Source: SAR92 clade bacterium (lineage in GTDB: Bacteria; Pseudomonadota; Gammaproteobacteria; Pseudomonadales; Porticoccaceae). From it: a stretch of DNA of 64,000 nucleotides. This document shows positions 44,654-53,188 of the stretch, in pieces (within the stretch, counting starts at the first letter, position 1; each line of letters opens with the position of its first letter). The DNA lies in assembly GCA_004211905.1 (NCBI GenBank), contig SHBP01000002.1, positions 1-64,000 of the forward strand, written 5' to 3'. Made by a program: the position numbers and the translations under genes. Below the pieces are notes generated by a model. The model searched no databases. It saw nothing but the letters and a program-made list of their open reading frames with translations, and was not told where the DNA came from.

Positions 44654-45394
44654 ATGAGTAATGTTAACCGCTTTGTTGTTATTATCACCGTATTTGTGAC
44701 GCTCTCAGTCGTCGTAGTTGGCATATCACAGCAGAATAAAAACCCACTGCCAGACTTCACCCAGTATCAGAATGTTAAAGCCAAAAAATTAGCCTTCTTC
44801 AATTATATTTTGCCCCTCGTGCAGGCTCAAAATGCAACCATAAAAAACCAACGGGAGCAGCTTGCCGAACTAAAGCATCTCTCCGAAGAAGAATATAGAC
44901 AGTCTCATCGAAAGCTCATCTTGGACCTTGCCAAGGATTACCGTCTTAATACTGAGTCAGCTACAAAAAAAGAGGTTGCAGAGCTATTACTTCGTGTCGA
45001 TCAAGTTCCTGCCTCTTTAGCCTTGGCTCAAGCTGCCATGGAGTCTGCTTGGGGAACGTCTCGATTTGCGGTACAGGGGAACAATCTTTTTGGTCAGTGG
45101 TGCTATCAGAAGGGTTGTGGGTTAGTGCCATTGCGACGAAACGCAGGCAGTACTCATGAAGTCGCCAAATTCGACTCAGTAAGTGATGCAATAAAATCTT
45201 ACTTGAAAAATATTAATACTCATCGTGCTTATGCGGATCTTCGCAATGATCGAGCCTCTCTTCGCTCCGCAGGAAAACCGATTACTGGGCACCAGTTAGC
45301 CGAAGGATTGATTGATTACTCAGAATTGCGCGAAGCCTATGTACATGAGATTCAAGCGGTCATTAGGATCAACAAATTGAGTCAGTACGACTAG
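44654..45394 (+). CDS. bax: Bax-like protein with glucosaminidase domain
   Basis: A 246-residue membrane-anchored peptidoglycan hydrolase candidate. One N-terminal transmembrane segment (6-24) leads to a helical linker (40-110) and a glucosaminidase/FlgJ-like domain (about 115-240). The catalytic Glu is Glu130 in AQAAMESAWGTSRFA, and NNLFGQWCY and YLKNINTHRAYADLR match E. coli Bax. It would cut the glycan strand of peptidoglycan in the periplasm. Likely forms an operon with the Tat-signal small protein and is convergent with the glutaredoxin-fold gene. Confidence 0.85.
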   Translation: MSNVNRFVVIITVFVTLSVVVVGISQQNKNPLPDFTQYQNVKAKKLAFFNYILPLVQAQNATIKNQREQLAELKHLSEEEYRQSHRKLILDLAKDYRLNTESATKKEVAELLLRVDQVPASLALAQAAMESAWGTSRFAVQGNNLFGQWCYQKGCGLVPLRRNAGSTHEVAKFDSVSDAIKSYLKNINTHRAYADLRNDRASLRSAGKPITGHQLAEGLIDYSELREAYVHEIQAVIRINKLSQYD

Positions 45395-45413
45395 CCTGCA
45401 GAAAAACCTAGCA

Positions 45414-45788
45414 TTACTGATTTTGTTTCAGTAAATCGTGCAGCTCACCAGTTTCTATTAACGCTCGCATATCGCTCGATCCGCCGATCAAGGTGCCATT
45501 AACAAATACCATTGGGAAAGTTGGCCAACCTGTCCACATCTTAAGTGCGTTGCGTCGTCGCCACTCTTTAAAGTAATTACCGTATTCTAAATACCTATAG
45601 TCGATACCAATTTCATCAAGTACTTTTCGCGCCCTTTTTGGCGCAGGATTTTGTGCCATCCCCACTATTACCAAGGCATTGTCACTAATAGCTTCTTGAA
45701 CCTCCGCGACGATATCTGCATGGTTAGTTTCAATAATATTGAGTGCTTTGGGGTGTATCTTTGTTGCATCTAGTATCTGCCGAGCCAT
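45414..45788 (-). CDS. Glutaredoxin-fold protein lacking all cysteines
   Basis: A 124-residue protein with the glutaredoxin fold pattern: a beta strand ALVIVGMA, then the helix RARKVLDEIG, YRYLEYG, and the GSH-site region TGWPTFPMVFVNGTLIGGSSDM that matches monothiol glutaredoxins (cis-Pro in TFP and the GG-D motif). The segment that normally holds CGFS or CPYC reads NPAPKRA (47-53), and no cysteine occurs anywhere in the protein. It therefore cannot do thiol redox chemistry. A structural or glutathione-binding role is possible. Start is the ATG at 45788. Confidence 0.8.
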   Translation of the reverse strand: MARQILDATKIHPKALNIIETNHADIVAEVQEAISDNALVIVGMAQNPAPKRARKVLDEIGIDYRYLEYGNYFKEWRRRNALKMWTGWPTFPMVFVNGTLIGGSSDMRALIETGELHDLLKQNQ

Positions 45789-45966
45789 TGTTGATCCTTA
45801 ATATCTAATAATATACGGGTTGGAATTAACGCGGACTCTTTATACCCCGATAGATATTGGTTGTCGATGTAATTTACTGTTAATCCCGACCGAATACCCT
45901 CACTATTGAGTTCCGTTGCAATTTATATTTAAAATGGTTAAACAATAAATTTAGGCTAGCCAATTT

Positions 45967-46737
45967 ATGAGTACCGTCTCTAGAGTCGTTTTGGTTACTG
46001 CTGGTGGATCTGGAATAGGACTTGCCATTGCTAAGCACTTCTTAAAGCAGGGTGATGAAGTGCACATATGTGACATCGATCAGTTAGCTATCGATAAAGC
46101 CCTGGCTGAATTGCCGACGATGACTGCAACCTGTGCAGATCTGACCAAGGTCAATCAAGTTGACACTGTTTTCGAGGACCTTCAAAAAACTCATGGTGAG
46201 TTGGATGTTTTGGTCAATAATGTCGGTGTTGCTGGGCCAACCGCTGCTGTTGAAGATATTCTTCCTCAAGAATGGAATGACACTATAGGCGTCGATCTAA
46301 ACAGCATCTTTTATGTCACGCGCAAAGCTGTCCCATTACTCAAAAAGTCTAAGGGTGTAATGATCAATATGTCATCTAACGCAGGTTTGTTTGGATGTCC
46401 TCTGCGTTCTCCCTACGCTGCTGCGAAGTGGGCAATCATAGGTTTAACGAAAACCTGGGCTATGGAACTTGGGCCCTTTGGTGTACGGGTGAATGCGCTA
46501 TGCCCAGGCAGTGTAAATGGCCCTCGCATTGACAAAGTCATAGAACTAGATGCCGAGGCACGCGATATTCCTGCAGGTACAGTTCGCGAGTTATATTTAC
46601 AACAGAATTCCCTTGGTGTGTTTGTAGAGGCTGATCATATTGCACAGACAGCCCATTTTTTGTGTTCTCCGGCTGCCCAACATATTTCAGGCCAGGCCAT
46701 TCCAATCGATGGGCATACAGAGACCCTATCTAGCTGA
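45967..46737 (+). CDS. SDR family NAD(P)-dependent oxidoreductase
   Basis: A 256-residue Rossmann-fold dehydrogenase. The nucleotide motif VTAGGSGIGLAIA starts near residue 11, NNVG lies at about 84, a catalytic Ser is in NMSSNAG, and the active-site pair is Tyr150/Lys154 in SPYAAAKWA. LCPGSVNGPRID and SGQAIPIDG follow. Substrate not identifiable. First of three same-strand genes with a quinone reductase and a carboxylesterase. Confidence 0.9.
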   Translation: MSTVSRVVLVTAGGSGIGLAIAKHFLKQGDEVHICDIDQLAIDKALAELPTMTATCADLTKVNQVDTVFEDLQKTHGELDVLVNNVGVAGPTAAVEDILPQEWNDTIGVDLNSIFYVTRKAVPLLKKSKGVMINMSSNAGLFGCPLRSPYAAAKWAIIGLTKTWAMELGPFGVRVNALCPGSVNGPRIDKVIELDAEARDIPAGTVRELYLQQNSLGVFVEADHIAQTAHFLCSPAAQHISGQAIPIDGHTETLSS

Positions 46738-46782
46738 AACATCAAAATAACAGACACTTTATAAAGCAACTGAGATGAAATT

Positions 46783-47778
46783 ATGAAAGCAGCATGGTTT
46801 GAAAATTTTGGTTCCCCAGAAGATGTTCTTCAGGTGGGTGAGCAGCCAAAACCTATTACCGAAGAGGGTCAGGTATTGGTTAAATTGGTCACCAGCGGAG
46901 TCAATCCGTCAGATGTTAAAAAGCGTGCAGGCTCCTTCCCTAACTTATTAGATGGGGGTTTAGTTATTCCCCATAGTGACGGTGCCGGAGTTATTGAGGC
47001 AGTGGGTAATGGTGTTTCACCGAGCCGGATTGGAGAGCGCGTCTGGATTTATCAGGCTCAATATGGGCGACGACAGGGCACGGCAGCTGAATACGTTACC
47101 TTGGACGCCCAACGCGTCATAAAACTACCTCATAATACTGATTTTGACGTGGGAGCCTGCTTGGGTATTCCAGCCATGACTTCTCATCGTTGCGTACATG
47201 CAGATGGAGATATTAATGGCCAAACCCTGCTAATAACTGGCGGTGCTGGAAGAGTTGGCTATTATGCTATTCAATGGGCCGTTATGGCCGGTGCAGAGGT
47301 TATCACTACAGCCAGTAACTCTTCAGATCGAGACTTATGCCTAGCTCTGGGCGCCAAGGCAGTAGTAAATCATCGAGAGGAAGATTGGGGTCAACAGGTT
47401 TTAGTAGCGACCAGCGGAAAGAAAGTTGATCGAGTGATTGATGTAGAGTTTGGCGCTAACTTACCACAAATACTTGGTTGTATAGCCCCCAATGGAGTCA
47501 TAGCAACTTACTCGTCCACCCAAGTAAAAACCCCCTCGCTACCATTTTTAGACATGATGTACATGGACCTGACCCTGCGAATGGTAATTGTTTATGCTAT
47601 GCCAGAATCGGCAAAGCAGGCGGCCATTGAAGCCATTAGTATTGCCTTAGAGCAAGAGAAATTGGAACACCGCGTGACGCACGTGGTACCTCTAGAGAAA
47701 ATATCTAAGGCCCATGAGCTTATAGAGACTGGTGGTTTTGGCGGCTGTGTCGTTGTGTCTATGGAGTCATCAGAATGA
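46783..47778 (+). CDS. NADPH:quinone reductase-like zinc-independent MDR protein
   Basis: A 331-residue medium-chain dehydrogenase/reductase of the quinone oxidoreductase branch. An N-terminal GroES-like domain (VKLVTSGVNPSDVKKRAG) is followed by a Rossmann domain with TGGAGRVGYYAIQWA. Zinc-binding cysteines of alcohol dehydrogenases are absent. It reduces quinones or activated alkenes with NADPH. The stop overlaps the next gene by 4 nt (ATGA), so translation is probably coupled to the carboxylesterase. Confidence 0.9.
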   Translation: MKAAWFENFGSPEDVLQVGEQPKPITEEGQVLVKLVTSGVNPSDVKKRAGSFPNLLDGGLVIPHSDGAGVIEAVGNGVSPSRIGERVWIYQAQYGRRQGTAAEYVTLDAQRVIKLPHNTDFDVGACLGIPAMTSHRCVHADGDINGQTLLITGGAGRVGYYAIQWAVMAGAEVITTASNSSDRDLCLALGAKAVVNHREEDWGQQVLVATSGKKVDRVIDVEFGANLPQILGCIAPNGVIATYSSTQVKTPSLPFLDMMYMDLTLRMVIVYAMPESAKQAAIEAISIALEQEKLEHRVTHVVPLEKISKAHELIETGGFGGCVVVSMESSE

Positions 47779-49355
47779 ACCTGACTCAAAAGCTTGTTAT
47801 CAAAGTTGGCCTTGGCTTTATGCTATTTATACTGAGCGCTTGTGAGTCTAAGATCGACACAGATATCATTGTACAACCACAGATTCAGTTAGACGCCACA
47901 TCAACTATTGTTGGGCAAATATCAGAGGATGGGAGAACAGAGTCTTTTCTAGGGGTTCCTTTTGCTCAGCCTCCTGTGGGTGATCTTCGTTGGGCACCGC
48001 CGCTACCACTGACCAAAATAGAAAGTCCTTTTAACGCAAGTAATTTCGCCCCAGCCTGCATGCAAGCTGATCGCATAACCCAGTGGTATAAAAATGTAGT
48101 CAAAGGATTTGGTGGTAACCCTGATGTTGTTGAGGCGCCAGCCGTCAGTGAGGACTGTCTGTATTTGAATATTTGGCGGCCTAAACAGATCAGTGAAAGG
48201 GGACAGCCATTACCTGTCATTGTCTATATACATGGTGGCTCAAATAAAGCTGGATGGTCTTACGAGCCAAATTATATGGGTCATAACATGGCTGCTGACG
48301 GTGTTATCGTTATTTCCATTGCCTACCGATTAGGTGCTTTGGGCTTTTTTTCTCACCCTGAATTTGAACATTCAAATTTTGGATTGCTCGACATGGTGGA
48401 GGCTCTGCAATGGATCAACCGGAATATCGAAGCTATTGGCGGTGATGCCTCAAGAATTACCCTCATGGGGGAGTCTGCGGGTGCAGGTAATATCGACTAT
48501 CTAATGGCTATGCCCTCCAGTTCAGGCTTGTTCTCACGGGCTATTCATCAGAGTTCAGGGTCCGCCATAACAAATAGAAGCACTCAGCAAGAGCACACCG
48601 TTCTGGGGATAGAGTTAGCAAAAACACTACTGAGTACCAAAATAGAAAATATAGCTGATCAACTCAGAGCAGTTTCTGCGGAGCGGGTTATAACCGTCGC
48701 AGAAGAAGTCTATTCAGGTCATTATTTTGATGTCGCAGTAGATGGCCAAAGTGTCTACGAGCCATTCGGCGACACACTTAAAGCCAAAAATCTGCATACA
48801 GTAGAACTCTTAGTGGGCTCCAATGAGCATGAGTCTTTGATGTATTTGGATGACAACCAGACTGTAGATGGTTGGCTGGAATCTCAGGTTGGTTCAGAAG
48901 AAGCCAAAAAATTAAAACAAATGATTAACCATATGCCTAAGGGCAGAGACCAATTAAATAGCCTCAGCACTGCAGCTTCTTTTATGTGCCCTGCCTTACT
49001 CCTAGCTGAGGAGATCTCCAAAATGGAGGGTACCTCATGGTTTTATTTCTTTAATCGTCAGAGAGAAGGTGAAGTCGCGGCATCTATGGGCGCTTATCAC
49101 GGAGCTGAATTACCGTATGTTTTTGATACCCACGATGATTGGCTGCCCACTTCAAAGTTTGATCGTGAGCTTACTCAACTAATGAAGAATTATTGGGTCA
49201 ACTTTGCTAAAACGGGTGATCCAAATCAGGCCAACTTGACTGAATGGCCGGTATTTACTGCTGAATCTCCAGAGGTATTGATTTTGGGTGATAGGGTGGT
49301 CTCATCACTCCACCCCAATGCCGGTCTGTGTGAATTTTTGGGGCCTAGACTGTAA
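47775..49355 (+). CDS. Type B carboxylesterase, lipoprotein
   Basis: A 526-residue serine esterase. The N-terminus has a lipobox LSAC (Cys23), placing it in the periplasmic or outer-membrane leaflet. Family signatures are FLGVPFAQPPVGDLRW, EDCLYLNIWRP and the nucleophile Ser234 in GESAGAG; His lies in GAYHGAELPYVF. It hydrolyses carboxylic esters of unknown identity. Coupled to the quinone reductase by a 4-nt overlap. Its last 11 nt overlap the convergent acetoacetyl-CoA synthetase gene. Confidence 0.92.
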   Translation: MNLTQKLVIKVGLGFMLFILSACESKIDTDIIVQPQIQLDATSTIVGQISEDGRTESFLGVPFAQPPVGDLRWAPPLPLTKIESPFNASNFAPACMQADRITQWYKNVVKGFGGNPDVVEAPAVSEDCLYLNIWRPKQISERGQPLPVIVYIHGGSNKAGWSYEPNYMGHNMAADGVIVISIAYRLGALGFFSHPEFEHSNFGLLDMVEALQWINRNIEAIGGDASRITLMGESAGAGNIDYLMAMPSSSGLFSRAIHQSSGSAITNRSTQQEHTVLGIELAKTLLSTKIENIADQLRAVSAERVITVAEEVYSGHYFDVAVDGQSVYEPFGDTLKAKNLHTVELLVGSNEHESLMYLDDNQTVDGWLESQVGSEEAKKLKQMINHMPKGRDQLNSLSTAASFMCPALLLAEEISKMEGTSWFYFFNRQREGEVAASMGAYHGAELPYVFDTHDDWLPTSKFDRELTQLMKNYWVNFAKTGDPNQANLTEWPVFTAESPEVLILGDRVVSSLHPNAGLCEFLGPRL

Positions 49356-51309
49356 GCTCACTAAGGTTTTTGAAGTGATTGAGAGCCTCTGGGTTAGCTA
49401 GAGCATCTGTGTTGTTCACGACTTCATTATGCACTACTTTGCGCACGGCTAATTCCACAATTTTGCCGCTAATAGTGCGCGGAATATCGGCTACAGCGAT
49501 AATTTTAGCAGGCACATGGCGCGGCGTTGTTTCTCGACGAATAGTTTGGCGAATAGCCTTTTCAAGGTCAGGGCTTAACTCAACATCCTCTTTCAAGACC
49601 ACAAACAGAATAACGCGCACGTCATCATCCCAGACTTGACCGATACAGACGCTATCAATAATCTCATCTAGTTTTTCAACTTGGCGATAGATTTCAGCGG
49701 TACCAATACGCACACCGCCGGGATTTAACACCGCGTCTGAGCGCCCGTGTATCACCATGCCGCTATGCTCGGTGATCTCCCCATAGTCGCCCTGCGCCCA
49801 GATGCCTGGATAGGTATCAAAATAGGCATCTAGATATTTCTTATTGTCTGTATCGTTCCAAAAATAGATAGGTGCATTTGGGAAGGGTTTTGTGCACACC
49901 AACTCACCTTTTTGCTCAACTACCGAATTGCCGTGGTCATCCCAAATGTCCACCGCCATGCCCAAACCGCGACACTGAATCTCGCCCTCCCATACTGGCA
50001 AGCAAGGGTTGCCCAATACAAAGCAAGATAGGATATCAGTACCCCCAGAGATAGACGCCAAACAGAGATCACTTTTTATATCTCGATAAACATACTGAAA
50101 ACTTTCATGAGACAACGGTGATCCAGTGGATAAAATAGTATTGAGCGTTTCTAGATTGTGGGTTTCCCTTGGCCTTACACCGGCCTTTTCTAAGGCTGCT
50201 ATATATTTCGCGCTGGTTCCAAATACTGTCAACTGTTCTTCTTCAGCCATATCAAAAAGCGATTTAGGCTCGGGATAAAAAGGTGAGCCGTCAAATAACA
50301 CCAATGTCACCTCAGAGGCGAGGGCACTAACTAACCAATTCCACATCATCCAGCCACAGGTAGTGTAAAAAAACATCTTGTCAGCAGGCTTCAAGTTCAC
50401 ATGTAATTGGTGTTCTTTAAGGTGTTGAATCAATGTGCCACCAGCGCCGTGCACAATACACTTAGGCACACCAGTAGTGCCGGAGGAGTACATAATATAT
50501 AGCGGGTGATTAAAAGGCAGTTGCTCAAAGACTAATTCGGGGGTGTTATGAGTGATCAAAAAATCATTAAAAAGTACAGCCTTTCCGTGCGCCGATAAAT
50601 CAGCCAGTTGCTCAATAACAGGTACAACGACCAGTTGTTCAATACTATCAATCTTGTCACATATTTGCTGAAGAGTGGCGGTGGAGTCGATGGTCTTACC
50701 GTTGTAGTAATAACCGTTACAACCGAACAATAGCTTGGGCTTTATCTGCCCAAAGCGGTCCATCACTCCGTTAATGCCAAAGTCTGGTGAGCAAGAAGAC
50801 CAAATAGCGCCAATACTAGTAGTAGCCAGCATAGCAACCACAGTCTGGGCCACATTGGGCATAAATCCGGCAACGCGGTCACCACATTCAACACCCACAG
50901 AACGCATGGCCGCGGCACATTGTTCAACCTGCTCATAGAGCTGGCCATAACTTAGGGTTGTTCGGCTGCCATTTTCTAAACGTCCTACAATGGCAATCCT
51001 ATCACTGCGATTGCGTAATAAATTCTCAGCAAAATTAAACCGAGCACCGGCAAACCAGGTCGCTCCGGGAAACTGATCGGCATTGGTTAATACAGAATTC
51101 CAATCAACCGATGCTTTGATTTCGGTATAGTCCCAAACTTCAGCCCAAAAGCTCTCAGAATTATCAACAGACCACTGGTGAAACTCATCATAGTTGGCAC
51201 TAGGCAGTGACAACTTTTCTGACACCACTCCTATAAACTGGTGCAAGTTAGTTTTGTTAATTTGTTCTTGACTGGGTTGCCATAGCGCCGAGGATGACTC
51301 TTCTACCAT
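49345..51309 (-). CDS. Acetoacetate--CoA ligase
   Basis: A 654-residue ANL enzyme that activates acetoacetate to acetoacetyl-CoA. The N-terminal region WFAGARFNFAENLLR and IWSSCSPDFG are specific for acetoacetyl-CoA synthetase. The phosphate loop is YSSGTTGVPKCIVHG, and the C-terminal Lys lies in RTISGKIVELAVRK. Length is the family norm (~650). It would let the cell use acetoacetate, for example from PHB or leucine breakdown. The gene ends inside the convergent carboxylesterase by 11 nt. Confidence 0.93.
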   Translation of the reverse strand: MVEESSSALWQPSQEQINKTNLHQFIGVVSEKLSLPSANYDEFHQWSVDNSESFWAEVWDYTEIKASVDWNSVLTNADQFPGATWFAGARFNFAENLLRNRSDRIAIVGRLENGSRTTLSYGQLYEQVEQCAAAMRSVGVECGDRVAGFMPNVAQTVVAMLATTSIGAIWSSCSPDFGINGVMDRFGQIKPKLLFGCNGYYYNGKTIDSTATLQQICDKIDSIEQLVVVPVIEQLADLSAHGKAVLFNDFLITHNTPELVFEQLPFNHPLYIMYSSGTTGVPKCIVHGAGGTLIQHLKEHQLHVNLKPADKMFFYTTCGWMMWNWLVSALASEVTLVLFDGSPFYPEPKSLFDMAEEEQLTVFGTSAKYIAALEKAGVRPRETHNLETLNTILSTGSPLSHESFQYVYRDIKSDLCLASISGGTDILSCFVLGNPCLPVWEGEIQCRGLGMAVDIWDDHGNSVVEQKGELVCTKPFPNAPIYFWNDTDNKKYLDAYFDTYPGIWAQGDYGEITEHSGMVIHGRSDAVLNPGGVRIGTAEIYRQVEKLDEIIDSVCIGQVWDDDVRVILFVVLKEDVELSPDLEKAIRQTIRRETTPRHVPAKIIAVADIPRTISGKIVELAVRKVVHNEVVNNTDALANPEALNHFKNLSELTV

Positions 51310-51426
51310 CTAAAATCTCTTTTTTAATTTGCCATAATTTAAAACGCGGAAGTATAACGTATTTGTAGCGTTTGCTTTTGTCAATTTTGGCAGTACCGTT
51401 GTCGACGCAATGGTCGCCTTAAGATG

Positions 51427-51957
51427 TTACTTGACCAATGCTGATCTTAACTGCTCAAGGGCAATCCGATCATTTTTGCTCTTAGCATCCATGACCGCCT
51501 GAATGTCATCATTGGGAATGGTTAGCGATAGGACATAGTGTTCAATTTTAAATTCAGCGTTGTCAAATTCAATCACACCTGAACCCCTACACACGCCCAT
51601 CCAGGTATCCAGCAATTCATCAAACCAAATGAGGGTTTTTGACTCATTGATATAAATGTTTCTTTCGAGGGTTTTGAAATCCCAAGCATCACCCTTGTCA
51701 AAATGGGGCTTGCTGTAGGCTTCAAACTGTTGCTTGGTCCAATTTTCTGACGCATCAGTGCCTATAAATACAGATTGGGTATCCATTTTCCCGAAATAAT
51801 TCTCAAAATTAGCATTAGAGGCTGCTTGGTGCCAACTGTCCATAAAGGCATTCACATCCTTAATTATTTCAATCTCTGTAACATTCTCAATATTATTTTG
51901 AGTGGCACAAGAAGAGACACTTAATAGCAAAAATAAAATAGCAGCGTTTTTGATCAT
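51427..51957 (-). CDS. NTF2/SnoaL-like lipoprotein
   Basis: A 176-residue small exported lipoprotein with lipobox VSSC (Cys17). The rest is an NTF2-like cone fold, recognisable from VNAFMDSWHQAASNANFENYF, VFIGTDASENWTKQQF and an ending with a conserved Trp-rich strand. Function unknown; such proteins bind small ligands or act as isomerase-like folds. It lies 117 bp upstream of acetoacetate--CoA ligase on the same strand, but the gap gives no firm sign of an operon. Confidence 0.75.
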   Translation of the reverse strand: MIKNAAILFLLLSVSSCATQNNIENVTEIEIIKDVNAFMDSWHQAASNANFENYFGKMDTQSVFIGTDASENWTKQQFEAYSKPHFDKGDAWDFKTLERNIYINESKTLIWFDELLDTWMGVCRGSGVIEFDNAEFKIEHYVLSLTIPNDDIQAVMDAKSKNDRIALEQLRSALVK

Positions 51958-52134
51958 GAGATGATTTTACATTACATGTCACGATTTATGTAATCAATAG
52001 ATTTTAATACTGACGAGCTTGTTATTTGTCCTGATATAGAGCAAACATTGCAAGAAAATTCTTGGATATTACAACACTTGTCATGCCATACTAATTTGTA
52101 CAGATTTGATGTTACAGAAGTGAGACCGATAACT

Positions 52135-53163
52135 ATGTACAAAGGCACTTACACCCTGATTGGCCAAGAGTTGAGTATGTTTACGCGCAAGCTTGAGGCC
52201 CAGTTGCGTTATCAAGGCATACCCTACGTGTGGCAGTACAAAACAATGGCCTCAGCTTCAGAGATTGAGGCACGGGCGGGCACACGGTTTATCCCGCTTT
52301 TAGATACCCCTGATGGTTGGCTGCTGAACGACACAATAAGTATCGGCCCTATGTTACATGAGCGTTTTAGTGATCAGCCTGTAATTCCGTCGAGCCCAAA
52401 CCAGCGAAGTCTATGCTTTGTGCTGGAGGATTTCTTTAACCATTGGTTGCCGCGACATGCATTGCATTCGCGCTGGTGTTACCCAGAGACAGTGGCCGCG
52501 GCAGGCAAAAATTTTGGCATGAACCTTCTCTTAGCGAAATCCATAGATGATTCAAGAACCGATACTGAAGAAGAGCAAGTCGCTGGTGTAGGGGAGATGA
52601 TGCATAATTCTTTTGGCGCTGCAGCCTGCATAGTGCAGGGGGCAGGCGATGATCAGAAAGAAGCTATGCAGAGAGACTTTGGTGTTTTTGTTGACTTGCT
52701 GGCAGAGCATTTTGAGCACCACAAATTTTTGTTGGGCGATCGCGCATGCATTGCCGACTTTGCTTTGGTGGGACCTTTCAAAGGACACTTTTTACTGGAT
52801 CCAGAGCCAAAGGCTTGGCTAGGTGATAAGTTGCCTGTATTTGAAGATTATGTGGCTAAGGTTTGGCAGCAGGCTGAAGATGACGCAGATTGGTTAGCAG
52901 ATGATGGCATACCTGAGGCTCTTGAGCCTTTACTAGACTATATGCAGCGTACCTATCAGAAGTTTGCGACTGCTAGCATTAAAGCAGCTCAGGCCAATGA
53001 AAAGTTCTTTGACTTGGATGTCGGTTATGGGGTTTTTACCGCCAGATCAATGAAACGTTTAGAAAAAGCCCGATTACATGTTCAAAATGAATTGCGCCGC
53101 TGTCAAGCAGACACCCTGCCATTAAATAAGCAGGGTATCCTAGATTTTTACTTGGATAGCTAA
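52135..53163 (+). CDS. Glutathione S-transferase family protein
   Basis: A 342-residue protein with an N-terminal thioredoxin-like GST domain (about 5-80, with QELSMFTRKLEAQLRYQGIPY and the TRFIPLLDTPDGW cis-Pro region) and a helical C-terminal GST domain. A ~100-residue C-terminal extension makes it longer than ordinary GSTs. Upstream TTG codons extend the frame to 52048, but the GST fold begins just after the ATG at 52135, so that start is chosen. Substrate unknown. Confidence 0.82.
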   Translation: MYKGTYTLIGQELSMFTRKLEAQLRYQGIPYVWQYKTMASASEIEARAGTRFIPLLDTPDGWLLNDTISIGPMLHERFSDQPVIPSSPNQRSLCFVLEDFFNHWLPRHALHSRWCYPETVAAAGKNFGMNLLLAKSIDDSRTDTEEEQVAGVGEMMHNSFGAAACIVQGAGDDQKEAMQRDFGVFVDLLAEHFEHHKFLLGDRACIADFALVGPFKGHFLLDPEPKAWLGDKLPVFEDYVAKVWQQAEDDADWLADDGIPEALEPLLDYMQRTYQKFATASIKAAQANEKFFDLDVGYGVFTARSMKRLEKARLHVQNELRRCQADTLPLNKQGILDFYLDS

Positions 53164-53188
53164 ACGCAGTTTAATTTGATGTGATCGT

